A program made the position numbers and the translations under genes. From NCBI GenBank assembly GCA_030549775.1, contig CM060180.1:31779090-31843089 (forward strand): DNA of 64,000 bases, given 5' to 3'. The notes beneath the pieces are model-generated. The model did no database searches, was not told the DNA's origin, and saw only the letters and a program-made list of their open reading frames with translations. Below, one piece after another: positions 37,660 through 50,379 of this stretch. How positions within the stretch are numbered: the stretch's first letter is position 1; each line of letters starts with the position of its first letter. This DNA is from Tamarix chinensis (lineage: Eukaryota; Streptophyta; Magnoliopsida; Caryophyllales; Tamaricaceae).

Positions 37660-38260
37660 TATATACTCTTAGTGTTGTTTAGTTTAATAATATAATCAAT
37701 ACAATATTTCACAAAAAAAAAAAAATAATCCCTGGATCACCATATTTCCCCCTCTTGAAAACCTTGCACTAAAAATCAACAAAATCATCAACAACACGTA
37801 ATAAATGTAAAATAAATCAAGAGAAGAAAGAATCAAGGATAAAAAAGATTAATCTTCCTTGTATTAGATTTTTCAAATAAAATAAGATTTTTTGGGAATT
37901 TATCTTCAAATTCCTATATTTTTAATACTAAATTGTTTAAGGAAAACAATAAGGTGCTAAAAAATGATATTTGAGAAGAAAATTCAAGAAATGATGCAAC
38001 AACAATGGATGAAGGAAGAAGGTTTAATGAAGATGTTTTTGAGAGCTAAATTGAACTAAATTATGAAGGAGAAAAGAGGTTGGAATATTCAAGAAATGAT
38101 GTAACCACTTCCTTTTTTTTCTCTCTCTATGCCTCACTTCCCCTCTCGTCAGGCCTTGTCCTTTTGGTCTTTTATGTGGCATCATCCCTTTTGTCTGATT
38201 TTCCTAGTCCTTAACCTTTGGTCCTTTGGTCCAAAGGACCCAAACCTTTTTTTTTACCTA

Positions 38261-38595
38261 TAAAATAACATTAGAAGAATTAATAAATAATATTATACTT
38301 TAAACCTATTCATTTTATATCATTTTAGCTCAAATAATTAAATATATGGGATTATTATCACTTAAGCATAAACATTATAATTATCTTCATACATTGTTCA
38401 AATAAAATACTAAAAATTAAGATTAAAAGAGTACAAAGTATGTAAAAATATGTACCCATCAACAAACATTTAAAGTTTGGTCCAAAAAAGGAGGAAATAA
38501 TTTTTAGTTTACAATAAAGTTATGAACATTTGATGTTTATTTAATAATATTACATGTTAAGCCCTTCCATTTGTGCTAAATAATAATAATAATCG

Positions 38596-38641
<46 letters not shown>

Positions 38642-41383
38642 ATACATTATATATATGCACACACAATCGCAGATGTTAGTATTTACCTAATATAATAATT
38701 AAGTATGGATTGATTATAACAAATACTTTATGTTTTATTACAACATAACTCGTTCTATTAAATCATTTGATAAACAAGTAATGCAAATACACCTTATCCG
38801 CATTTTTAATCTCTCTTGCCCTTTATTTATTTGACTTGTTTTGGTTCTTACTTGTTCTTCTAGGCCTATCAAATTGAAAGTGAAGCGATTAACAAAACAT
38901 AGAGAAAATAAATTGAAGGCTAAGGTGGAAGAGGAAGGGATAATCTTAAAGAATCCAGATCCAAGGTCTAAACACGAAGAATTTTGGGAGAGCAAGAGAG
39001 ATAGAGAGACCATAATTGAAACCTGAACTATAGTTAAATTGATATTGAAAACATAAGAATTAAAACCCAAATATGAAGAAACCATGAAAGATGAATAAGA
39101 CCGGGTTCGATCAATGAATAGGTGAATCGAGCAAGACTATTTAGCTGATAGTGGTAGCACCACCGAGAGGAAGAGGTTGGTGAATGGAGTTGGGCATGTG
39201 TGGGCAAGAGTAGAAGAAAGCACATGATTCGGCATGCTAAAGCATATGAATTGAAGAGTTGACAAAGGTCCTCAAGCTTATCAAGGAAGAAGAAAAGCTA
39301 AAGAAGTTTCACTTGATTTAAACCAAAAGATGAACAATTACTACGTTAGTGAACCACAACTATGAACCACAAGTGCCAACCATAACCGTGAACCACAATA
39401 CATGAGACAAGAGAAATTCGTGAACTCACCATTATGCGTCTACCATAGTCTATAAGCTAAACCAAGTCACCGGAGCTGAAATCGACCACTGCTTGAATGT
39501 CCGAGTAAAAATGCAACCTAGAAGAAAAACAAAATAGGTCGGTAAATTAGGGATGGTAAGGTGAAAAACTTACTTGATTGAAGCCGCCAAAGATGGAGTT
39601 GTGCTTTCATTTGCCTGCAAAGAATGCGCTAGAGATGGAGTCATGCGAAGGATTGAGAGATTGTAGAGCAGAGAGGGAAACGAAGACTAGTTCTTATTAG
39701 ATTTTTTTTTCTATTCCTATTGCCCAACAGGTGGGGATATATCTCGTGTGCATTTTTTTTCTTGAAATTTCAAGGAATTGAGTGGTTTTAGTGTTTTTTT
39801 CATTATAATTTGCCTTTTTGTTTGAGAAATTGAGAAGTTTGTATGTGTGTATGTGTGTTTCCCACTATATATCTTGCCTTATTTTTGTTGGAATTTATAG
39901 ATGTGAAAAAAAATAGTATAAAACACACACACACGAAAATTAAACGTCTTTAGCGATAAAATAAATTAATGATTAATAATCAAAAAATACATTAGGTGCA
40001 ATAGATATACCAATGTTAATGACTTTTGATGATGGTCTTTAATAATAGATCAAAGTGGAAAAAATGGTTGTTAATGTACTAGTTTCTTAAAGTGAACACA
40101 ATATTTATAGGAATTAAGTTGTTGATAGATTATACCCATCAATTAAGATGACATCAATGATGCACTTTAAACGAGGTAAAACCAACAATTTTTATTGAAT
40201 GATATGTGATCATTTTTTGAGGTTTTGTATTAACCACAAAAGATTATGTGTGAAAATGAGTATCTATATGATGTGAGAGATTATGGTAATCCTTTGAAAT
40301 AGGATAATCTTATAAAACCAACAGAGGTTGTGGTTATCTTTTAAAACTAATAGAGATTACAATAATCCTGTAAAACTGAAAGATGCTATGTGTTATCCTT
40401 TAAAATAGATAGAAGTATTGTGGAATCTTTTTTCATGTTTTGTAAAATAGTAGGGGCCACTAGTAGATGTCTTAGTAGTTTGATACCTTATTTACCCTAT
40501 AAGCTTTCATTGGTCCCTATAGGGTTTGTGCAAACTTAAAGTTTCAGGTACCTTTAATGATGTCACCATGGCACGATACCATTGGTAGTGAGCATTGGAT
40601 GTCCAAGCTCCCATGGTATTTAATGATCGATGAGAGGTGGATGGATTGCCCTTATATTGGTAGCAAATATATCAATAGCTAAACGAGGTAAAACCAATGG
40701 CTACAAAGGATTTAATTATTAGTCAATTAAAAAATTATTTTGATAAATAATGGTGATATATATTACGTACAAAACTCTTATGTAACTAATGTCAATACTT
40801 GTGCAGTTGTCACTTTTTAGATAACGTTGTTTATGCTATTTTTATTAGACTTTAAATGTATAGAAAGACAAGGTATTGAAAAGAAATGAGAAAATAAAAG
40901 ATTATATTTCCTCTCTAAAATAATTGACCTAAATATGTACTTAATTTGTTTACACCCCTAACATATATATATATATATTTCATTTCAATTAATAACGACA
41001 TTAATCATTTTTTAACGACATCTATAAAATGTTAACATTTAAATAAATATTTTTTGTAAAATTTAAATCAATTTAACTTTATTAGGACACGAAAACAATA
41101 GGGTTTGGCGTTATTTTCCTCTCGACCTTGCATTCTGTCCGCTTAAATAATACGAAGGAAAAATAAAAACGGTCGTACCGTATTCAAAACACGTAAGCGT
41201 ATAAAATGCCTCCGGCTTCATTATTTTTTTGCGCGTTGGATTTTTAAAGCTCCGCGAGCTCGCTTGTCGTGCAGCAGCTCAATTTTAAATTTTATTTGTT
41301 TAAGCTGTGGTCGTGGGTTGTCTTTATACCCCGGCCAATCCTATAGGCTCCTCTACTACGAAACCCCTCCGCCAAGCCAAACG
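38261..41383. other. Intergenic DNA with dinucleotide run, no gene recognised
   Basis: An AT dinucleotide run spans about 38598-38636. An ORF at 38841-39026 is rich in Lys and Glu but has no recognisable family; TTCTTCTAG just before its body looks like a splice acceptor, so an isolated exon is possible. The stretch 39100-39720 is of mixed composition without a long frame. From 41080 to 41383 the sequence is less AT-rich, with no supported gene. Confidence 0.45.
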
Positions 41384-41628
41384 CTAAAAATCATCCATCG
41401 CCCGCATGGGCATAGCTCAATGGAAGAGGCACGGGTATTTGATGCAAGTGGTCACATGTTCGATCTTTCATGGCAGCCGCAGTGTGGGAGTTTCAACCCT
41501 CCAATATGGAGGTGACTTCTTGTGGGTACCATGGACCGTGGACTCCCATGTACTTGACTGTTGAGTCACCGTGATTTATCTCCTCTAACCAGACTATCGG
41601 GTAGGTAGGTTGGGGTAGAGGTGGCAAT

Positions 41629-42060
41629 CGGGTCGGGCGGGTCGGGTTAGGGTCGGGTCATAGCGGGTCGGGTCATTTACGGGTCGGGTCACTAACGGGT
41701 CGGGTCATTTCAGGTCAATCAATTTGGCGGGTCGGGTGTGGGTTGGGTCGGGTCATTAACGGGTCGGGTCATTTCGGGTCAATTTGTCGGGTCGGGTGCG
41801 GGTCGGGTCGGGTCATTGACGGGTCGGGTCATTTCGGGTCAATTTGTCGGGTCGGGTCGGTTGCGGGTCGGGTCATTTCGGGTCAATTTGTCGGGTCAGG
41901 TTGGTTTCAAGTCGGGTTATTTCGGTTCCGGGTCATTTTGGATTAATTTTTCGGGTCGGGTTAGGTCCGACTATTCGAGTTAAGAAAACTCGGATTCGGA
42001 TAATTTCGGGTTAACTTGACTGGTGGTAGGGTCGGGTTGGTTTCGGGTCATTTTCTAGTT
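41629..42060 (+). repeat. GGGTCG-rich subterminal array, left
   Basis: Dense GGGTCGGGTC and GGGTCATTTC motifs, with a higher-order unit of about 60 bases built on TCATTTCGGGTCAATTTGTC. The motif decays toward the interior. ORFs read through it are artefacts of the repeat. Confidence 0.9.
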
Positions 42061-42289
42061 CACGTGAGTAGGTGGCTTCGGGCGGTTCAGGTCATTTCAT
42101 ATTTTCATGTAATAATATAATATGACAGGTTAGTTATGTCCGAATTGTTTCGAGTTAAATTGATGGGTGTGGTCATTTAACTCATTTCATACAATTTGAC
42201 GGGTTGAATTCAATTAGTTACGAGTTAACTTAATGGGTCGAGTTTTGACGGGTTTACTCATATTCGAGCCTAAGTAATTATCATTTCAT

Positions 42290-43970
42290 AAATCATAAAT
42301 ATTAGAGACAGACAATCATAAGATTAATATTGCAGATAAAAGAATTAAAAATATTAAATGCGCTTTATTTTTACAAATAAATAGTAAAGATATTTATAAA
42401 TTTAATAATAAAAAATATTGTGCTTTGAATCAAACAAAGATATTTATCATTGATTATAATTTATTTGATAACTTAAAATATTTAATTACTTAAAAAAAGA
42501 TAATTTTATAAAATAAAGATGATCAAAACAAGACTATACAATGTATAATTAATTATCATTTATTACATTGTATATATTAGATACAATAATAAGATTACTA
42601 GTAAAGATAAATGAAATAAGAATATTATATGTGTTTTATTTTTACAAAGGTAAATAATAAAAATATTTATAAGTTTTAATAGTATTATATTCAATTGCTT
42701 AAAATATTTATAAATTTTAAAAGTAAAAATATTAGATATTTATAATATATTATATTTACTTAATTAGTTAAAATATTTGATTACTTAAAAAAAGATAATT
42801 TTATAAAATAAAGATGAGCATAACAAGAATAAACAATGTATAGTTATCATTTATTACATTGTAAATATTAGATACAATCATAAGATTATTAGTAAAGATA
42901 AATAAAAAAAGAGTATTATATGTATTTTATTTTTACAAAGGTAAATAATAAAGATATTTATAAGTTTTAATAGTATTATATTTGATTGCTTTAAACATTT
43001 ATAAATTTTACAAGTAAAAATATTAGATGTTTATCATATATTATATTTAATTAATTACTTAAAAAAAGATAATTTTATAAAATAAAGGTGAGTATAACAA
43101 GAATATATAATGTATAATTATCATTTATAACATTGTAAATATTAGATACAATACAATTATAAGATTACTAGTAAAGATAAATGAAATAAGAATATTATAT
43201 GTGTTTTATTTTTACAAAGGTAAATAATAAATATATTCATAAGTTTAATAGTATTATATTTGATTTCTTTAAACATTTATAAATTTTAAAAGTAAAAATA
43301 TTAGATGTTTATAATATATTATATTTAATTAATTAGTTAAAATATTTGATTACTTAAAAAAAGATAATTTTATAAAATAAAGGTGAGCATAACAAGAATA
43401 AACAATGTATAATTATCATTTAGTACATTGTATATATTAGATACAATACAATCATAAGATAATTAGTAAAGATAAATGAAATAAGAGTATTATATGTGTT
43501 TTATTTTTACAAAGGAAAATAATAAAGATATTTATAAGTTTTGATAGTATTATATTTGATTTCTTTAAATATTTATAAATTTTACATGTAAAAATATTAG
43601 ATGTTTATTGTATATTATATTTAATTGATTACTTAAAATATTTGATTACTTAAAAAAGATAATTTTATAAAATAAATATGAGCATAACAAGAATATACAA
43701 TGTATAATTATCATTTATTACATTATATATAGTAGATACAATACAATAATAAGATCACTAGTAAAGATAAATAAAATAAGAGTATTATATGTGTTTTATT
43801 TTTACGAAGGTAAATAATAAAGATATTTATAAGTTTTAATAGTATTATATCCGATTGCTTTAAACATTTATAAATTTTACATGTAAAAATATTAGATATT
43901 TATAATATATTATATTTACTTAATTAGTTAAAATATTTGATAACTTAAAAAAAGATAATTTTATATATTT
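42290..43970. repeat. ~295-bp AT-rich tandem array (about 5.5 copies)
   Basis: The phrase AAAAGATAATTTTATA recurs near 42500, 42796, 43069, 43364, 43659 and 43955, giving spacings of about 295 bases except one of 274. Each unit also holds TTATTTTTACAAAGGTAAAT and AAAAATATTAGATGTTTAT. It is satellite-like, non-coding and wholly inside the hAT element. Confidence 0.88.
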
Positions 43971-44559
43971 TCATTAATTATTAATTATTTTATATATATT
44001 CATATAAATTAAAAATTAAATAATATAAAATATTAATATTAATATTATAATTAACAAAAATAATTAGATATTGTAAATTTAAAATTGATGAACGTAGAAT
44101 ACTAAATTATATTTAAAGTAAATTAATAATATTAAAAGAAAAAATATAACTAAAACTTTAAATTTAGGGTTGTAACGTGAGATACTCTTGATACGGGGTA
44201 TTGTTATTATTTGTTGGATTTTGTAGGTGATAAGTGATAAATTGATAACTAATAAATGATACTATTATACTCTTCTATTAAGAGTTTCTTCAAATAGGTG
44301 GATTAGTAGATGTAATGAACACATTTTGAAAATCATTTTATAGGATTATAGCTGGATGTTTGTCTTTTTTAAATTGGTTATTTATTTATTAATAATATAT
44401 CTTATTAGGATATCATTAATAAATAAGAATGTCTAGGGTAAAATTATGAAAAATAAGTACAATTTATAAAATACTATATTTTTTAAAAGCTTTAAATGAA
44501 TAATAAAATATATGTAATTTATTATTATTATTATAATATATTGTGATGTCTGATCAGGT

Positions 44560-44765
44560 TAATATTGGGTCAGATCGGGTGATTGTCGGGTCGGGTCAAC
44601 GTTGGGTCGGGTCGGCTTCGGGTCGGGTCAATACCGGATCGGGTTGATTATTATCGGATCAGTGTCGGATCGGATCTGGATTGAATCGGATTGCTAAATT
44701 TTTCGGATTATAACGGATCGAATTTCACTCGGATCGAGTCGAATTGATGCGGATCAAATCAACTT
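44560..44765 (+). repeat. GGGTCG-rich subterminal array, right
   Basis: GGGTCGGGTCAACGTTGGGTC is the best-preserved stretch (near 44588; quoted here in shortened reading), grading into GGATCGGATC-like copies toward the terminus. It lies in the same orientation as the left array, so the two are direct rather than inverted copies. Confidence 0.85.
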
Positions 44766-44833
44766 TTGATAGCTCTAGGTTGGGGGTTCGGGGGGCGAGA
44801 GATTTCGCCTTTTGATCCTAAAAATTATCCATC

Positions 44834-47800
44834 CGGTTAGGAAATAATCGTGCCAGTCGCTGATGACCGTGATAATTTGGCGGTTTGCACGTCAAAGCTG
44901 CTGTCGGCTAGTGGAGAAACGGACGCTGACACGGGGAGGGGCCAGGCGAACCAGACGGAAGGACGGATGGGAGAGCGAGCGCTTGGTTGCAGACTTGCAG
45001 TTGCAGGTTTGGGAGTTGGGACCGAATAAGAAATTTCAATGCTCCGACGCTGCCGAAACATCCGAGATTTGATCTGAGATGCAGGCAGGCTGTCGGCCCT
45101 GTCGCAGCTACCTGGTGATGTATGTGTACGCTGAAGTGAACCAATCGATTATTCGATTATGGGCCAAACTATCAAAGCTTTGGTCTCTAGCTACCGGTAG
45201 GCGGTACTAGTGCTACTGAACCTACTACACTAAACCACTTGGTTGATTGACGTGGTCCTGGCACCGTCTTCAACCGCGGAATCTAAAACCTGTTTTCCCT
45301 GACTCCTCTCAACATGTTATGTTTTTTAGCGTGAATTCATATGTTGTGGGCAGGCGCGGCGTGCAACGTACTTGAGTTTCGGCATTCTTATTTTAACCGC
45401 GGACTTCAATAATAACACACCACTGTGAAACCCGGCTATAAAAATGATTATTATTACTGGACCTTTAATAATGGTTTTTGGATGTCATCCGACCATCTGC
45501 TGTTATTAAAATTTTAGTAATAATTTAAAAACCCACTTAAAAATTTACAAAAATGACGTAATTTAATAACAATTTTATATAACTAACATTTGATAATAAT
45601 AATAACACTATCTTGCCGGAATATTTATCAAATCTAAAGTTTAATAAAAAACATAGTTACACTAGATTATTTTCAAAATCAAGAATATGTACGAACCCCT
45701 CGTAGTTCTTTGTCAAACTATATGCCATACATTCCGTCAGCAGTGTCAGAATTTTAAAATATCAACAACAACTCTACAATTTTAGAATTGGAAATAAAGC
45801 AAAAAAATAATAATTAAAAAGTCCAAAAAAATGAAGTTTTTCAGAACGATATATCATACTTGGAATTAAAATTAACAGGACATAACTTAAAAAAGTAAGC
45901 TAAAACATTAGAGTTTTTACCTTTCAGATCTAAGAGAAAATAGCCTAAAACATTAGTTGTAAGGGGTTGGGATAATAATGATCTTTAGGGAGTTTTAACA
46001 AGAGATTGCAAGCAAATATGCTATTTAATTTTTTTTCCCCACCAAAATTAGTTCGAGTTTTGATAATGATTAATTTTAAAAACATTTATTAAATTTTTTT
46101 TTGTACAGAATACACATAAAAAAAATTACATATTTATCAATGTTTTTATATATAAGTCATTATTTACATCCATCATCTTCAAAAGTCGCTCTAGGACTTT
46201 ATCCAGCCACTAATTTTGCCACTAGGCTAGGTCATTATCCTCGGATTCCCTTCGATCGTTGTAAAAAGTAAAAACACTTAAACGAAACCGGCCCATGAAT
46301 CACCCCGCTCATGTAGTGTTAAGAGCATCTGCAACGAAGGAGCAAAAAAAAAATTAATATATCTTATAAAATTATTTTAATGTAATTAAATTTTATTTTA
46401 TATTTTAAATATTTAAATAGAATACAATTTTATTTTTCTTATAATATGGCAATGCACGTGCGGAACCCTTTTAAGACGGCTTTAGTGCCCTTAAACGTAC
46501 AAATAAGACAAAGTCACCTATGTCGCTAAGCTAGCTAGCAACTCTAGCTTTTTTCCAATTTTGTTGCATATGTTGTAGGCTTGTAGCATAACCGGACTAC
46601 AGTCTACAGCTATCTTTTGATCATGGATTAATAATATATGTGTGGTTGGTGGGAATGGGATGGATAGGCGTGACTCGTGAGCGAGCTTGAATCATGGGCC
46701 ATGTATTCTAGCTTTTCATATGAAAGTTAGTCCTATCGGCAGGCCCAGCTCCATCTAGGTCCAGGCCTACGTCCTAAGAAAAATAGAGGCCCTTTGTAGT
46801 TCCCCTGTATACGTTCTCTCTCGCATCGTTCGTCTGTCTTCAATTTTCCTTCCTGTGGGCTGGGGGTCCCGGTCTCCTACCTTCCTTTGCCAGACGGCTT
46901 TCTTCCAATCTGATTTTTGCAAGTCAGAGTCCCCTCTTGTCTCTTGACCTCTTCTCTGTTTAATTTACACGTAAATTTAATCTGAATTTAGTGGAATTAA
47001 TCTAAATAGCTCATTACACAATTGCTTAGTATTTGTTTTGATTTGTATTTCACTAATTTTCATCCGTTTAATTTCAGTTCAATATTTTTATTATTATTGT
47101 TTTCAAGATCAAATTTTAATTTTCAACTAACATAGCATATGATGGTTGCAAATATTAGAAAATCCTCGGGGCTAAGCTCTAGGGCACATAAAACAAGCAA
47201 TGACCGTATTATTAATATGACTTCTTCGATCAATGCGAATATAGGATTGCTAAATTAAAAAAAAATAAAAAATAATTGGTAATATGCCTCAAGATCATAT
47301 ATAGAAAGAAAAAGAACACATGCAAAATATTTTCTTTCAGAATAATTATTCGTTTAGTAAAAAAATTGTAAATTATAACTTCACATTTAGAGGGATATTT
47401 TATTTTTTTATTTTTTAAATTTGTGCCTGTAATGTAAGAATATTTTAGGCATATTTAGACATGTAAAATTTATTATCATTATTTTAGTCATAATTAATTC
47501 GTTGAAAAATAAAATAAAATGCACGAGTGAGAGCGCTAAAGAAATCAACGAGGGTTTGCTGTTTTGTACGGGGGAAAAATGAAGTAAGTATAGAGTTAGC
47601 TGGAATCGAATGCGCGCTAAGCTGTAAACACAAGAGTCTCTGCTACTACACCTAATTAGTAATTACCACCCCACTGTATATCCCTTTAGTTTAAGCACTG
47701 CACATATAAGCCGATTTTAGAAAATTTGAGGACCGTTGATGTTGGGGAGGCCCTGTGCGGCTGCACCCGTGGCGCATTCCCGACATCGGTCCGGTCCAGT

Positions 47801-48769
47801 GTTCATTATTTATTGGCTGCAGCCAAGGTAATCCTAGCATGTACCGTCCCGCCCAAGTGATGCTTTTCGCGGAAATCAGGTCAGGCCAGCTGTATATAAT
47901 TATAATGGCATCTCATTCTTCATGGGCAAAAACCGCACTTAGACGTCCAATAAGACAAACGCGGGAGCATATATATATAGCTACCTAGCCACCAACTCTA
48001 GCTTCTTCAATGTTGTCGAATACGACCATATTTAAAAGTTATTTATTTTTATTTATTTAGTTTTATTTTTTTAAATCAATAATTATTATCGGTAATAACT
48101 TTTATACATAACTACAAATAAATTATATATTAATATATATGCTAATCCTAGCTAGCTAGACCTTAGATTAGGCATATTAAACACCTATCTAGGGTCTCCA
48201 CAAATTTAGAGCTCTCAAAATTTTTTGGAGTAATGTGTGTATGTATATTAGTGTGTGCATTAGGAAAAAATTACATAAAAGAACGTGTATATATATATAT
48301 ATTTAAAAAATATATAATCAATAATAGCCAATAATCACCACAAATTAATTCACGAATATAGGTCCACAATCTACTAGACCAACAACCAATTAGTAAGAGC
48401 TCAAAATTTTAGTTTTAAGCATTTAGATATATATTTTCTTAATTTTAAGTCCATAATTAATTCACTTCTAAGCAAAGGAAACTAAATTTTACATGGTACT
48501 CAAATTATTGTAAAAAATACTATATCAATATCTCTGATAACTTTTATGAGTGAATAATTAAGCTTGTGATGACTTTAGTATATTTTTATAATTGACCTTG
48601 ATAATGATATTATTTATGGCTATCTATAAATGGTTAAGCATCGAAACCAAATATATATAATTGATTATGATTTTGTCACTTTTGTAGTCACTTTAATAAA
48701 ATACTAATATTTGAAGTGAAATATCTTGATATTAGAAATGGTGGCTCTTTAGGGGTCGTTACCGTAAAA
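44834..48769. other. Intergenic DNA, no gene recognised
   Basis: The stretch 44860-45140 is GC-rich and has short frames on both strands without a recognisable family. The stretch 46741-46960 is of mixed composition (AGGCCCAGCTCC, AGGTCCAGGCCTAC). At 47150-47260 a short plus-strand frame reads KSSGLSSRAHKTSNDRIINM with no assigned family. At 47748-47990 the sequence is again balanced and promoter-like, followed by TATATATATAG, but no coding exon follows. Confidence 0.45.
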
Positions 48770-48899
48770 AAATGTGGTTTAGCCCATAGTTGATTGTGGA
48801 TTTTTGTTGGTATGCCTTGGTGCCCCAACCAAATCCTATATCTTACTCTATTTAGCTTTGCGGACTTATAGAGGGCATGCATACTTATAAATTAGGTGT

Positions 48900-49120
48900 C
48901 CTTATCAGTAAGATACTGTATTACCTTTGTGTACCTATGTAACCAGGATGCCTTGTGTCCTTGGGTTGATAATTGGCAAAATACTGTGTTACCTTCGTAG
49001 ACCTGTGTGCCTAGGATACCTTGTGTCCTTAGGTGGATAGTTGGTATGATATTGTGTTGTCTTGGTGCATCGATATGACCAAAGTATCTTAGTGTCTCCG
49101 AGTTGATATAATTTCACCTT
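48900..49120 (+). repeat. ~85-bp tandem repeat, about 2.5 copies
   Basis: Diverged units built on ATACTGTGTTACCTTCGTAG and CCTTGTGTCCTTGGGTTGAT repeat from about 48915, 49000 and 49055. They lie in LTR-derived sequence and are non-coding. Confidence 0.6.
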
Positions 49121-50379
49121 GAGTAAATAAAAATAAAAATAATTATGATTGAATTATTAGATAGGCCAGTAGTAACCTTCATGCCTAATTATGGTATGAT
49201 AGCAGCCTTTGTACCTACATATGGTTTGTTAGTAGTGTTTATTCTTTTTCTCTTTTTTTTTTTTTTTTTTCTTTCCTCCTCTTCCTTCTTTTTTCTTCCC
49301 CTACATTTGGGTTACGCCGTAGTGGCCTAGCTATCCCCTCCCCTCCTATCCTTTCTCCCCCCAATCGACCTAAAAAGGCCCTCCCCTTCTTTCCCTACGG
49401 GCGATGGCCTAGACTCCCTCCTTCTTTTCTCCTTTTCCTTTTCTCGCCCTCTTTTTTTTTCTCCTTTTCCCTTCCTCTCCCCATCCCCTGCCTCCCCCCT
49501 ACGACCCTGCAACACACCCCCTTCCCCGTTTCCATTTTTGTCCCAACCACCATTGTACCTAGCTAACCCTTTCCCTCTTTCCTTTTCCAGCGTGTACGAT
49601 GGCATGTCCCTTCATGGTACCCCCTGCACCATGCCACTCTTCCCCTGCATGCAGGCCTGCCGTCCTTCCCTCTACCACCGTCGGCCGCCCGACGACCAAC
49701 CACCCATGTCCCTTTCCCCCCTTGTCCTTATCCTCCCCCACTGCCTATAAATACCCTAACTCTACCTCTCCTCTCTTTCTTCCTTGACCACCCCTTGTTG
49801 CATTCTCCCCTACCCCAACCTTCAGCCATTGCAGCCAAGCCATGTCGCCGCCATAACAAGTCCACGCTACCACCCCAACTCCACTCTCTTTCTTCCTTGC
49901 ACCCCTACACCTACTAAGACCCTCACCTCCCCCTTTCTCCCTTTCATCTTCTCTCCCTAAGTATGTGAAGTGGGCAGGTCACGCCAGCCTATGCCACCCT
50001 ACACCACCTCACTGCACCTCCCCTCCTGCACAGGTGCCCATCTTGTGTAGCCAGCTCTCTCCACCACCTTTTCTCCTACATTTTCCCCTTCTTCTCCTCC
50101 ATCCGTCTTGGTTGTGCCACCACAGATGCCATTGCCGCCGCAAACTACCACCCCTCCCACTAGCCCACCTAGTGCTAGCACTACCCCAAACCCTAAAGAA
50201 TGAAGCCCCACTCCCAACCAAAAATCCACTCCTCTTTGCGCCGTCGTCGCCACTGCACCATCCTCCATTGCCGTCGTCGCCGTAGTGGGGGTTTCCGCGC
50301 TCAGCAAACCAAATATAAAATTCGATAAGACATGGAAAAGATACTAAATACTTACAGTGGAACACCATGTGAGTCGGGG

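Larger units (their letters stand above)
30612..38260 (-). mobile_element. Reverse-oriented long LTR containing two younger insertions (right end approximate)
   Basis: It begins TGTAACACCCAAG at 30612, the usual LTR terminus, directly after the LINE frame at GGCTATGAT, so ATGAT should be the target duplication. I could not find the matching right end; 38260 is an estimate. The body (30612-31476, 32002-32962, 37665-38260) is AT-rich and non-coding, with a GTATACTAAGTAAAC box (near 31018) that is the reverse of the landmark seen in the forward LTRs. GGTCAACCATTAACC...TTAAGGCCTTAAAGTG near 32350 closely matches sequence near 63340. It is interrupted by the Cassandra-like element and the 4.7-kb solo LTR. 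Confidence 0.55.
41616..44777. mobile_element. Non-autonomous hAT element with GGGTCG arrays and internal satellite
   Basis: The 3162-bp element starts TAGAGGTGGCAAT and ends TTTTGATAGCTCTA (inverse TAGAGCTATCAAAA), imperfect hAT-type inverted ends. A perfect 8-bp duplication GGTTGGGG (41608-41615 and 44778-44785) proves the boundaries and places the insertion in the tail of the SINE. Both subterminal regions are arrays of GGGTCGGGTC-like motifs; the centre is an AT-rich ~295-bp tandem array. There is no transposase frame. Confidence 0.92.
41400..44817 (+). mobile_element. tRNA-derived SINE, split by a hAT element
   Basis: The body is 41400-41615 plus 44786-44817 (about 248 bp without the insertion). 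It has RNA polymerase III promoter boxes: A box TAGCTCAATGG (41413-41423) and B box TGTTCGATCT (41457-41466), 33 bases apart as in tRNA genes. It is flanked by a 16-base duplication with one mismatch, CTAAAAATCATCCATC (41384-41399) and CTAAAAATTATCCATC (44818-44833). It has no poly(A) tail. No coding sequence. The SINE family is not identified. Confidence 0.85.

Noticed and set aside
41411..41470. A tRNA gene
   Set aside because: A and B boxes are present, but there is no acceptor stem pairing, and the unit is flanked by a SINE target duplication.
41738..41983. Gly/Arg/Val-rich ORFs
   Set aside because: They translate the GGGTCG array and have no independent coding evidence.
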